Origin: Dendrophyllia cribrosa
Taxonomy: Eukaryota; Cnidaria; Anthozoa; Scleractinia; Dendrophylliidae
NCBI GenBank assembly: GCA_024195265.1
Contig: JAJLRJ010000013.1
Coordinates: 3,739,575 to 3,803,574, forward strand
Length of the DNA: 64,000 bases
Direction: 5' to 3'
Shown here: piece after piece, positions 20,663 to 33,100 of the stretch
Layout: every line of letters starts with the position of its first letter
Numbering within the stretch: the first letter of the stretch is position 1
Notes under the pieces: model-generated
Database searches by the model: none
Told to the model about the DNA's origin: nothing
The model's input: only the letters and a program-made list of their open reading frames with translations
Position numbers and translations under genes: made by a program

Positions 20663-23395
20663 TCATAATATCATCATTAATTTTGACAAGTATATCACCT
20701 TCATTTTTATACGGGTGACAAAATAATGGTCTTTCAAAAAACTTGGGTCTCACAACAGTTTAGTCAAATTTCAAGGGTTTCACAGTCTGTTTTTGAGCAT
20801 TTCTCTTTCTCGAAGTCTCAATGTGTTTGTGAAGCCGTCTTGAAATCTCAGTCTTGCATTTTTAAAAGTGCAAAAGTAAGTCTTGGACTTCCAGAGAAAA
20901 ATGCTGGTCAATGCTAGTATTAACTGCGGTCAAACAAGAGAAATTTGCAAAAGTTAAGCAAAGTACTTAAAAGTGAAGGTTGTCATTTTCACTGTTTAAA
21001 GTTTAATACATTGCCGATACACTGTCAATTTAACAAACGTTTGAACGTTTACCAAAAAAGTTCTAAGTGTTAAAAACTGTGAACTGCAGAATTGTCGGCA
21101 CCCCTTGCCAACATAATTTTGATCAGGCGCAAAGAGTTTTGGTCAGTTTTCAATGGAAAAAAGCTCATCATTTTGAGAAAAATCAAAAGAAAGTAACATC
21201 AACTGATTTTTTTAATACATTAATATTAAATAAAATCCCACTAAATGACACGAAAAACGCCTCGGACGTTTGACCACGGTGAAATGTTAGTATCGCCATC
21301 TAGCAAAGTCTTGAATTAACTAACCTCATACCCAGGGGTTTCTTTGTTTTTAAAATGAGGGGTTGTGCATAGTCGGCTTAAATACTCCAAAAATACTGGG
21401 GTATTTTATTGTGCAAAACAAGATGAAATTTTTTTTGTTTTGTTTGAATAATGGCCTCAGATTACCAGAAAACAAACATGGCTACCAACTGCTGGAAAGA
21501 ACCTTTGAAAATGCCATTTCATCGTGTGTCACGCCCCGGGGAGGGGGGGTTACTCCCATATATGAGCTATATAGGTATGTGCCGCTGTGAAGGATATGGT
21601 TTTCAGGCAGTTTAGTCTGGGAAAGGGTATAGTAATCAGTGATTTTTGGTCTAGAATAAGGTATCATTTTCCGCGAAACTGATCAGTTGCATGAATATAA
21701 TTTAGTCTTGACAAGGTTTACTGGCAAATGGCATCTAACAATCGGTACGGCGGGCAGTATGGTATTTTTACTGACCCCTGTTAACTAATAACTGTGACAG
21801 TGATCTGATAGTGAATGAGTTTCTGGAAAATAGCGAGTCTGGAATAGGTCTAGGATAGGGTAGGGTTTTTTGGTGTTTAGTCTAGAATAGGGTTGCAAAA
21901 TGCAGCTAAAATGGTCTAGTATAGGTTAAGGGTCTCAGAGTCCCAGCAGCATACCCCCACCATACCGGTTGTGAATACCGCGTGGAATGAAATTTTCACA
22001 GAAGTTTAATTTTGCGGATTGCCGATTTTTTGCATTTCATGGGAACACGTTTTGGGGATCTCATTTTTTCACAGATGGTACTTGTATTTAACAAGAAGGA
22101 AAATATTAATATAATGTTGTCTTGTTTATTTTACTACAAATTTTCTATACTCATGTTGGCGAGTTTTCGATTAAAATTCAGCGGCTGCGGTAAGGTGTGA
22201 TTTCGTATGCCATCTGGGCCAGGCAAAACACATAAAATACTAGTACTAAATTGAAATTCATTGATCTAAATAAATTTTCGTGGATTTTTTTCCCTGGAGT
22301 TTATTTTCGTGGGATCTTATTTTCGCGGATCATTAGAAATTAAATCCTGGGAAACTTTCATGCCACGCGGTAAGCCATTTTCCCTTTTTTATTATCGACT
22401 TACTTATAAGTATGCGAGAAACAATGCACTGGCATGTCATGATCATAAACATAAATTATTTTTGCATTTTAAGTACTATAATAATAATTTATTGATTGAA
22501 TCATCCAAATTATTTTAATTACTTGGGGTAATATCAAGGATCAAACCATAATCTTCTTAGTTCATGTAGTTGGATTATAAGTTTAAAATAAAACTACGTT
22601 TTAAAGGCAGTAAGTAAACAAAGGATTGTAGAGAGTCGAGACATTAACTGTAGAATTTTTGTGGTCAGGCAGGCAGCCAAAAATATAATTTATAGCAATT
22701 TTTTTTATTTGAGGCCCTTTGTTATTTGAAACACTTTCGAGACAAAACATTTTGGTGCATATGTCAAGCTTTTGTATTGCAAAGTGTTCACTTGTTTATG
22801 GTGTGTGCTTCAAATACAAGATCAGTGGAGTTTGGGAGAAGTGGAAAATTCTATAAATCTGGATGATAGGCCTTGATTAATCAACATCTTTTGAAGCCCT
22901 TGTCAAAAAAAGACAGATGCTTGAAAAAAAAAGAAGAAGGAAACAAGGGGACATAAATTTTGTGTTGTGGTGTGGGTATTGTTCAGTGTCTTTTGAATCT
23001 TTTGTTTTACGTCATTTGGTGATCACACCATCCGCAACACCAAGAAACTACCACCATTTTTTTTGATAAAATAAAGATATATGTGATGAGAAGTTTATTT
23101 GAAAGTCACTAAGGGTGGGTCTTATATTTTTGATGCCTTCTTTTAAAAGTATGTGGTAGCTTACCCAATGACAACTCATAAAAACAAAAAAGTAGATAAA
23201 TTATAGTATACATGAACTGGTGTAAAACACCATTAATCAAAAAGTAAAATATATTTTTATGATACAAAGTGAGTGACATGAAACATGCAATTTGTCAGCA
23301 GCTTAATATCTACAAATATATTACATTGTGTCTCCCAGATTTTTAAATCATAATCTCATTTTATTCAAAGTTTTTTTACTCTCATATATACATGT
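20663..23395. other. Gap between MAT and the next repeat
   Basis: MAT 3' flank; a possible AATAAA is at about 21226. Apart from the element at 21530-21965 no structure was recognised, and frames are short and unconvincing. Confidence 0.4.
21530..21965. mobile_element. Poly-G-ended element with TCTAGAATAGGGT repeats
   Basis: It starts with a CCCCGGGGAGGGGGGG run followed by TACTCCCATATATGAGCTAT and ends with CATACCCCCACC. The interior repeats TCTAGAATAGGGT-like units. Related in style to 40100-40434. It lies between the MAT gene and RB1CC1. Confidence 0.5.
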
Positions 23396-23617
23396 TTAAC
23401 CCTATCCCTTTCAGAGACAGTCATGGAGACATGTAGTGTAGTTCTAACTTTTGACTCTGTGGACAAAATCTGATGGTGTAAATATTCAAATGAAACCTCT
23501 TCAGCAGTACTTTTTCATGGGATCATTTTTTGTTTTTTCAATATAAATTTTACAAAATTATTTTTGGGATTTTTCTTGAATTTTGAATTTTGGAACTCTT
23601 GGGAGTTAAATGGTTAA
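23396..23617 (-). mobile_element. TTAA MITE, family A
   Basis: Minus-oriented copy between TTAA at 23396-23399 and 23614-23617, with the family internal block (AGTTCTAACTTTTGACTCTG) intact. Confidence 0.7.
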
Positions 23618-23988
23618 TGTATGGACAGTTTCTTTTCAGGAACAAAAGTTAGATGATATTTACTGTTTGAAACTGTCAACAACTGTATAGTGTTCATGAC
23701 TGTCAAAAACTCAGTAATAAAGTGAAACAGAAATTCCCATCAATTTTCTGTAGTTCTTTTTTGAGTTGGAGTTTAAGTTCAATTGTACTGTATCTTGCCG
23801 TACAAGCAAGAGTAAGTCAAGTGCCCTTTTGAGTTAGTGCAAAATTGTAAACCAATTCAGAAAGCTTATTCTTGCTTGTAAAGCAACATACATCCCATAT
23901 TTTTTGATACATTATAGTGCTTGGGCTACCTGTGAAAAAATATAATAATATGATAACTCTAAACAAATAATAAACCTTTTAGCTTTTA

Positions 23989-24165
23989 TATTTTGTTTTC
24001 CCAATGTAGATCATGCGATGTTACCCTAGAGAACTGTTTCTTTTAAATTTTGTTTTCTTCACGTGCATAATTATGTATGCATAATTTATGAAAAGACAAA
24101 GGACAAATTCCCTTGAGAACATCACATGACCTACATTGGGAAAACAAAACATACAAGCTAAAGAG
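23989..24165. repeat. Palindromic element, TTTTGTTTTCCCAATGTAG ends
   Basis: TTTTGTTTTCCCAATGTAG pairs with CTACATTGGGAAAACAAAA; inner arms carry TAATTATG/CATAATT and CATG motifs. It lies upstream of RB1CC1. Confidence 0.6.
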
Positions 24166-24305
24166 GTCTATTTTACCCGAGTCAAAATTCACATGGGAGT
24201 CCCTTGGAAGAATATGGCGAAGGGAGGGGGGGTGGGGGGTGGGGGGGGGGGGGGGGGAAGGTAGGTAGTGGTGACATGCACCAACCGCCTTTCAATGATG
24301 ATGAA

Positions 24306-24456
24306 CTTGGGGTTTACCTCGGTGTAAGAACCTGTGACTTTTTCCTTTGTTTTTTAGCTTTGTAGTATTGTATTCCCAGTTGACTCTATTGTTTTATGCC
24401 TTTTGTCTTCTTTGTTTTACATCACTCGTGAGTTTCACAGGTTCTTACACCGAGGA
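24306..24456. repeat. Palindromic element, CTCGGTGTAAGAACCTGTGA ends
   Basis: CTCGGTGTAAGAACCTGTGA (24318-24337) pairs with its complement at 24437-24456, leaving a T-rich loop of about 100 nt. Confidence 0.6.
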
Positions 24457-24843
24457 TGAGCCTGAACTTTGGCCTGAAAGTTTGAGTTGCATGAAAATTG
24501 CATACATGTTAAAAACCTTTTTAGCAAGGGGAGTATTGTTGGAGTATGATAGTCTTGTCTGATTCTGTTGAATTTGCGAAAGCGAAATTTAAAATGCTAC
24601 CGGAAGGTATTTCGCACTCTCCCCTCCCAGCTTTCTCAGAGTCACTTCCGGCCAGCAGACAAACTGGTCACGCATGCTCATTTGCAAGATGTTGTGACTT
24701 CCATGATGGAAGAGGTGAAGTCATCAAAAATCTTATTTCCTTAGACCACGAAATTAGCACGATGGTTTCCTGTTTTCCAAGAAAGAGCTATTTAAAATGA
24801 AAGAAGAGAGGTCCTTAAAGAACTTGCGACGCAGTTAGAAAAA

Positions 24844-24852
24844 AAGATGGCG
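24844..24852 (+). promoter_or_regulatory. YY1-like motif upstream of RB1CC1
   Basis: AAGATGGCG lies 165 bp before the RB1CC1 start codon. YY1 sites of this form (AAGATGGCGGC) often sit just downstream of transcription starts in animals. Inferred from motif and position only. Confidence 0.4.
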
Positions 24853-25017
24853 AAACCATACGATTTTTGTCGCTGTCTTCTCGGGCATACCTATCGAAGA
24901 TTCTCTACATTTCCCACACAAATACTCAGCAATTCTTTTGCAGAGTAACAAAACTGCTCGGATTTTTTGCATTTTAACGACGGGATTAGACGCTCGGAAG
25001 GCACAAACGCTGTCAAG

Positions 25018-28000
25018 ATGCTGCATGTGTTTCATGTAGACTTAGGGACGATATATACTTTCGAAATGGAGCTTGCAATGGAGAGGTACGTGAAAAAAAT
25101 CTTGATTATTTTGTACAGCTTGTACAATTAAGCTTATATGTATTACGTGCTCAGTCTTAAATTAAAAACGTCACCAGACAATTTGGTTGTATTCAACTAA
25201 ACAAATTACAATATTATTTATATCGCTTCTTTTTTAAATTAAACTGTTCCTATCTTTCAGTTTAAAAAATGAGGTCGTTTGTTTATAATGTTGCTCAGAT
25301 GTACGATATTTTAAACTGGGCTTTGAATTAGTAATGAGGACATTAAGCGCATTTGGTTTATAATTAGTTTATTATTATTATTATATTATTATTATTATTA
25401 TTATTATTCTACCACTTTTAATTATATTGTTGTTGGCGAGGGGTAAAACCTTGTTAAAATACCCATTCTTGTAAAAAGTTACTGAACAGAATCTTAGGGC
25501 TTGTTCAGATGTCCAATTTCTGCCATGTAGAATTCAATTCAGTTAAATACAAAGTTCTGTTATAAAAGGAGCCTGGCCTGGCCATTCTCACCTCTAGTTG
25601 TCAATCAACCACTGAAGCATTAATAACTGACAAAAAACATGCGTCATTACTAAGACCATTGCTAACACAATTTGGAAAAACTAATTTATGAAAGTTATAT
25701 CAGAAGCCTTTATGAACTTCCATTTCTTTTTTTGCTTAGGTAAAATCTTGGTTAAATTAGATTTTTGAAGCAAATTATATTTAAAGGACGTGCAAGTTAA
25801 CCACGTTTTGTGACTGAAAGAAACCTTAATTTGCATTTCACACCCAAAAGGTGTGAAATGGGGGAGGAGCTTAGCCTTAACATCACAGATCACAGAAGAC
25901 AAAAAATGTGGTAAGAACATCAGCGACCAACTTGCCTGTGGCTCATTGGCGAATTTTTTGGTTCTTACCACATTTTGACATCATCTGTGATCTATAACTG
26001 AACAGACACATGGCAAAATGGAATCTATTTCTTAAATACATACTGATTGTTTTAACAGTGTTCAATTGCTAATGAGTACTGTGGCATCTGTGACTGGAAT
26101 CGCTGAGGATAAGCAAGTACTCTTGATATCCAATGGTGAAGCCCTTGATCCTTCAGAGAGGGTTTGCAGTTACAGTAGTGCTGGCACTGTAAGTGTGGCA
26201 TGGATAATCTATTATACAAATGATACAATCCTTAAAGTGTATTTGACAGATATTTTTTTATTTGCTTGATGGAATCTACATAGCGTTCTCATAAGAAAAT
26301 TGAAAAGAGTTTTTTCAATATCGATTTCTTTTCTGTGTTTTAACCGTCTAAAAACATGAAATTTCACTCCCGGTGGGTTACAAAACCGCACAAGAAAAAA
26401 GACTGGCAACAGTCTGCTGTGACGTCAATACAAGAATGCCAGTGTCACAGTTTCTTGGTTCCTCACACTTTTTGGTGCACCCTGAGGAAGAAACATGGTT
26501 CTATTGAGGTGTGTTATCTATGGTCGTAACAACACGCACCAAAAGACGGAGGAACTGAGAAACCGCAACACTGGCATTCTTGTATTGACGTCACTGCGGA
26601 CTATTTCCAGTCTTTCTTCTTGCGCGGTTTTGTAACCCACCGGAAGTGAAATTTCACGTTTTTAGACGGCTAAATCACGGACAACTTTTTTTGACTTTCT
26701 TATCAGAATGCCATGTAGATTTCATCAAGCAAATAAAAAAATATCTGTCATATACACTTTAACAAACTGACCTACATGTTTACGAGCTGAGTTGAACCCC
26801 CAGGGGAACTTGAGCTTAAAATTGATGGGGAGAGGCAAAAGATTTTTTTGGGTTTGGAATTTGCAATTTTTGTGATTCTTTTGGGTTGGAAAATTTTGCC
26901 CAGTATTAAATTATTTTTTTGAGTAGTGAAATTCTAACAGCAATTTTTGAGTGAGCTTACATGAAGTGTAATCTCACTCTATGTCATGGGAAGTGTCCGT
27001 AAGTCCGTGGTAGTCCAATCTTCGGGTTGTCTTCGGTATCACGGCGCCTGGTCTCGAACAGATATTGTTTATTTCCGTACGAACGATGAGAGCACGAATA
27101 CGCGAATATGAGCGAGGTTGAACACGAAGTGCTGCGAACTGATCCCGGATCATCCCGGATAACGAACGACGTATTTTCGATATCAAAAACACGGAACGTG
27201 GAAGCAACCACGTTTTTTCGCCGTTGGAGAAAGAGAGGTAAGAGACTCGAAATTTACGATGTTTTCGTGTTATATTGCACGAGTAATCAGGCACAGCATT
27301 CAAGCAATATGTCTATTGTTTTCACGTAAAGAGTTTTTCAGATGTTTTGAAGGTGTAGACAAAATCTTCGCCAACAAAAGGTTCCCCAAATCACCGAGAT
27401 GTAGTTTTAAAGACAGCTGTGATGGCCGCCGAGTGACTTGTGCAGTCCAGCATTGCGAATTGCTCCATGTACAACATCTGGCAATCCATAACCCTGTCTC
27501 AGGGTCATATAATTCCCTTCTGGGAACAAAATATTTCCTTCGGGAAACGATGAATTCTCTTCGGAGAACAAATAATGTCTTTAGAGACACAAATCTGGGT
27601 AAAGTGCAGTTACACTAAAACGTTGAAAAGTTATTGTTTGAAAACGTTGAGTTACTAAGTTTAAAATGTAAGTTAACTATACTTGTTACAGCTACCTACA
27701 TTCCAAAAAAACTTGAGAATAAATGTTAATGTTTTACTGTTATTGTTGGCAATGCTGATACTGTATGCAAACAGCTACATGCTATAAGCACCAACCAGGG
27801 CTCAATTTCATAAAACTTTTACAGCTGTAATTTACAAGTGTAGTTATTGTTTCAGACCTCTGAAACAATAGCTACAAGCATAAAAGTTTTATTAAATTGA
27901 TCTTTAAATTTATATATTTTGATTAAAAGATAACATTGCCTGCCTTGAGTAAAATGGTGTCAATCTTTACTGTCAGTATGGGGTTTTACCACTCCTTACA

Positions 28001-30152
28001 TGTGAAACCCGACCACGTTTGTTTGTCAGACACTGTTTCAAATAAACACCTATTTCAAATAGGCACCTATCCTTGTGTAAATCCATGTGCGGTAGATCTA
28101 GAATTTTGTTCATGTTCACAGTTACAGTACTTCCTCTATTAAGTGGTCATTTCTCAAAAACCCAAAATATGTATTCACCAGTCCTTTACTGGAAATGCTT
28201 CTCAAGGTCCTGAGGGTTTCAGCTTAACAGAGGGACTGCTGTATATGATTTACATTTTTTTTTCAGAAATTTGCTAATATGATAACTTTGATGATGACAA
28301 TGATGATAACTCGGTCCTTGTAGTGACATTACATAGCGTGACAAAAACGATACCAAATTAACAAAGGATCTAAAAATCATCCTCGACAAACCAAGATACT
28401 TTTCCAATACAGAAGCTCTTGACACGTTAAGTTGCAAGCCACAATGGTGCTTGGTGGACATGTGTTTTTATCACATCTCTTGGACTTGGAACACTTGCAC
28501 CAGTTATACAGTCAATGAACCATTTTTTAAGTTGTGCTTCCATACCTGTGACAATACCACATTATATTGTTAAATAGTTTTTATGAAAAATCAGAGGCAG
28601 ACAGCCTATGGTGTATTTCTCATTAAGCTTAAGGCAGGATTTAACCTAAACGCCACTTTTCCGCCACTTGACATGGCTTTAATGGAAATATCTCGTTCAC
28701 GTTTCAAGCAATCTAAAAACCCTATGCTCATCCCGTAAAGCTATGTTGTGGGGTGTTTTGTGAATTTTTGGGTGATTTTTGGGTGTGTTTGGGAGGAGAT
28801 AGTTTTTCTAGAAGGATTGGTAAAATTAAGAGAAATAAGAAATATTGAAGATTTAGTGAAGTTTGTAGTTAATAATTAATAGACGGATACCAAGTTAGTC
28901 CACTAGCAACCTGGGGTGCTCTTACGTGGGTATCGACTGTCTGTTGGTGTTCCAAAAATCATTTTCTTACTCCTATCCCTTCTTAAAACCTCATCAAATT
29001 TCATTCAAATTTAGGTTAAGTCCCGCCTTAATATCTTTGACAGTAACATTTTCGACATCACAAATTCCGTCTCTAGATATTTCCGTGCAAATTTTCATCG
29101 TAAGCTCACTCATGTACGCATTGCGGACCTATTTTTATTCATAACATTTAACCCTTTCGCGCTCACAGGCAACTATAGCTGCCTTACCCATTGATGGCCA
29201 AAGGCAACTATAGTCGCCATAATGCTATTTCGGGAAATAAAAAATTTGGCCATGGAGAAAATGAAATTAGAGGAAACTTGGCTGCAAAAGAGTTAAAACC
29301 TGTTTCACACTAGCAACATAACAATGCAACGTTTATGTTGCACAAATACAGGACACAACTTGTAAAAATGTTTTATGTCAACAGTGTGAACAACACAACA
29401 TAACGACATGATAGGAACATAATAACAAAAACATAATGACATAATGAAAACTGGTCTTTTATTTATGCCCATGTTCTTATGTCATTATGTTGCCAGTCTT
29501 TATGATTTTATTTATGCAAAACATTATTAAATTGTTCCTGTAATAATGATCATGTAATCATGAGCTGACATCCAATCTCATTCTCCTAAGTGTATGTTAA
29601 TGTAAAGCGCCATGAAAAATGTGATTTGTGCACTTTATAAGACGTCGTTCATTCATTCATTCAATGAAATTACACATAACAGAGAAAGTTATTTTTTCAT
29701 TAGTACTGTAAGTGATGCTATGCGTAATATAGGTGTGTTTTGCTTAATCGGGTACCTTGTCATGTAATTATCTTGTTAATTGTTTATTACTTATTAACAC
29801 ATGCCAACCATATGTTTATGTATTAGGATACCAACCCCATCTTCCTGTTCAGTAAATCCACCATTGAATCCTCCATACCTCCATCTCCCAGCCTCAACCT
29901 AGGATCTGGTAAGTCATCCAATCATGTACGGTAAACTCTCTTAAGCCTTTAAGCCCTAATATCAAAATTTAAATTCTCATTTCTAGTCCTATAAATTTCC
30001 TATAGAAGTAGTGGGGGGGAGAAATTGTTTGGATATTAATCAAATTTTTATTGATTTGTTTTTGTATTTTTATTATATTTTAGATAGTTAGGTGTCCCCT
30101 ATTAGCAGTGTGGAATTCCCTCTGCTAGATTTTGACTGACACGTTAATAAAG

Positions 30153-30190
<38 letters not shown>

Positions 30191-33100
30191 GTGTGATCAT
30201 GTCCTTAATTCTCATGACCTTTTTGATTGATAAGGCATTAATATCACAAGGAGAAATTTGATGCTGATCACTCTTAGGGCTTAAAGGGTTAAGCCTTTAA
30301 TTCCCAAGAGTGCTAAAAAATCAAAATTCAAGAAAAATCCTAAATTTCATTTTGTAAAATATTGAAAAACAAAATAATAGTACCATGCAAAAATACTGCC
30401 AAAGAGGTTTTATTTCAATGGTCACACCACAGGATTTTTTTGACAGATGTTAGAACTTCACCACATGTCTCCATAATTGACTCTGAGAGTGAAAGGCAGG
30501 GCTCCAAAAAAGGCCTGTCCAGTCATCTAGAACAAGTAGATTTTTGTGTTGGGCAAGTAACTTTCCCCACTCACTTGCCCGATGGGCAAGGATGTGGACA
30601 AGCTGCCCATGAACTAAGTTTAAGGAACAATTTATAAAAAACTTGTCTGGGCAAAGAAAACTCAAGACTTCCTTGCCCAAAGGGCAAGTTTAAATTTTAC
30701 TTTTTTTTCAAGCCCTGGAAAGGGTTAAGATAGGCACCTTGTAACAAGTTGGCCACCTCTCTATTGGCTGGTTCTGGCCAAATTTTACTTGTTTGTTGGT
30801 AACTAAACTACCTACAAGGTAGACTCCTCTCTCTCTCTCTGTTCATGTGATTCTAATGGATTTCAATTACTTTTTTTTTTTTACACAAATAATTTTTATT
30901 TACATCTCACAAGCTTACACTTCATACTACACCTACAGTACAATAGTACATAAGTTACTACAAAACTAACATTTCAAACGTTACTTAAAACACTACTTAC
31001 AGTTCATTTAACATATCTCAGAACAACACTAGTACTATTTACATAATGTCAATTACTTTTACTGCTATTAATAACTTTGTTTTTGTTCTTTTCAGAAGCG
31101 AATTTGAAGGAGCAAGTTGAAAAGTCCTTCAACCTTCCACCTACGTATGAAACGCTTGTATCTAGGGCTCAATTAGCATCCGTAAGTTATTCCTGTATTC
31201 ACAAATGACATAAAAAAAATAACCATTAAAACATGATCAGAGCTGTTATTAGTAGCCCATAGCCGGCTATTATGACTTGTAACTGCGATAAAAGTGCACG
31301 GCAACTCAAAGTTTGAAAATAACTTAAAGGCCAACAACCATGAGAGGCTATCTTGTGTTTATAACTGCCTATTGTCCTTGTGTAGCCGCCAACCTCAAAG
31401 TTAAATGACAGTCTGATCTTATCACAGACTATAACTTTGCAGTCTTAATTCTGGGGTCAATTCAATAAAACTTTTACACTGGCAATTTGCATGTGAAGCT
31501 ATTGTTTTCAACCTCTGAAACAATGGCTACACTTGTAAATTACACTGTCTTGTAAAAGTTTTATTAAATTGACCCCCTGGTCTTGGTCTCAATGTGCTTT
31601 ACATGAAGTATTTTCCTTCAATTGTTCATCCATTTCTTTTTTTTTTTTCAATTTTTAGGACTTCCATTCACTTGCAGTAGAAATTGCAGAGAGCTGTGAT
31701 AACCTTGTTTTGGAACAAAAACTGCAGCAGAAGGGATGGGCAGCAGTTGTGGCCAACTTAGAAAGTATTGCAAGGTACCCTTATGTGGTTCTGTTCAGTT
31801 ATCTCCTTATTGGTTGCTTATAGCTAATATTTTATTCCTTTGTTCCATCAGCGAGTTTAGAGCAAGATCAAGCAGTGTTCATCAAATCTATTCTGAGTTT
31901 CTTGATTCAAGGGCAAGATACATAGAGCTTCTAGACAGGTATCAATTTTTTAGTTTATCATTTTGGTGCAATTAAGGTCAATAACAACTAAAATAACTTG
32001 TTTATGACAAAACCCTTTTGACAGGAATTGTTCAAAGTACCGTCTACCCTTTTTTAGTGGCCACCTCCACTCAACAGTCACCTCTCTAAAGTCATGTTTT
32101 CTTGTCCACACGTCTTATCCTTTCAACCAAATCCTCTCATTGAAACCCTCTCCATAACTGCCACCTTTCTACAACAGCCATCTTTTCTTGTCCCGACTTC
32201 TCATCATTCACTCAAATACACTGTCTTGTTGAAACCCTCCCCATTACGACCACCTCTCTACCATGGCTGGAAAATTTGGTCCTGGGGTGACCATTGTAGT
32301 TGTTGTTGGCAACATTCCTTCAGTCCCACACTGAAGCGATGCCTGGGTTGCCTTAGCTTGGGTAAGAAATGGTAGCTATCGACATTCACTTCCCCTTACT
32401 AAGCAACCTTCTAGGAGCCTAGCTTGGCATAGGTATATGCTGCTAGGGGTAGCTGTGCTCCATGACACCCATCTCATGGTTTATATGCCACTCGCTGACT
32501 GGCTAGCCCCATTAACTGGCCTGGCACACAGCAGGCAGCAAAAATTTTGGGTCCTGGACAACACTTTCTCCCCTACCTTGTCCCACATAATTTGTGCCTT
32601 TCAGTTAAAGTGAGTTCAGTATGAAAGATAGTATACCCAAGTCACTTCGATCTTGTGTAGATTACAAGTTTTCTTGCAGTCTGTGATGCCTGTTATCTCG
32701 GCGAGACTAACTGGCATCTTGCTACACGAATCCGAGAGCACATTTCCACTGACAAGAATTCCCACATTCTTCGTCACCTTAAAAGCTCAGTTGGAAAACT
32801 GCTGAGCTTTACGTTCTGAAAATTGCTTTTCCATCCTGGACACCACCCCACTCCCTTCCAGCTCAAAATCAAGGAGGCGCAGCATATTCATTAGGAAAAA
32901 CCTTGACTCAATGGACAAACTTTTCATGTTAATCTTTCACAGTGACTGACCATTTAGTTTTGTTTGTATATTTAGTATATATTTTCTGTTCCGTTTCTTT
33001 ACTATCATACCGTAATTAGTTATATTGTCTTCATTTCTTGTCAAGTTGCAATTACTTAATAATATGTTCCACATTTTTTGTTATGCTGTAATTAGCTATA

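Noticed and set aside
27259..27618. 119-aa and opposing 96-aa frames
   Set aside because: They overlap the 21-nt hairpin array and lie in RB1CC1 intron 2; nothing is recognised.
32040..32400. Exon of RB1CC1 between exons 6 and 7
   Set aside because: Exon 6 joins exon 7 in phase with conserved sequence; the frame here lies in a decayed CCACCTCT-type repeat.
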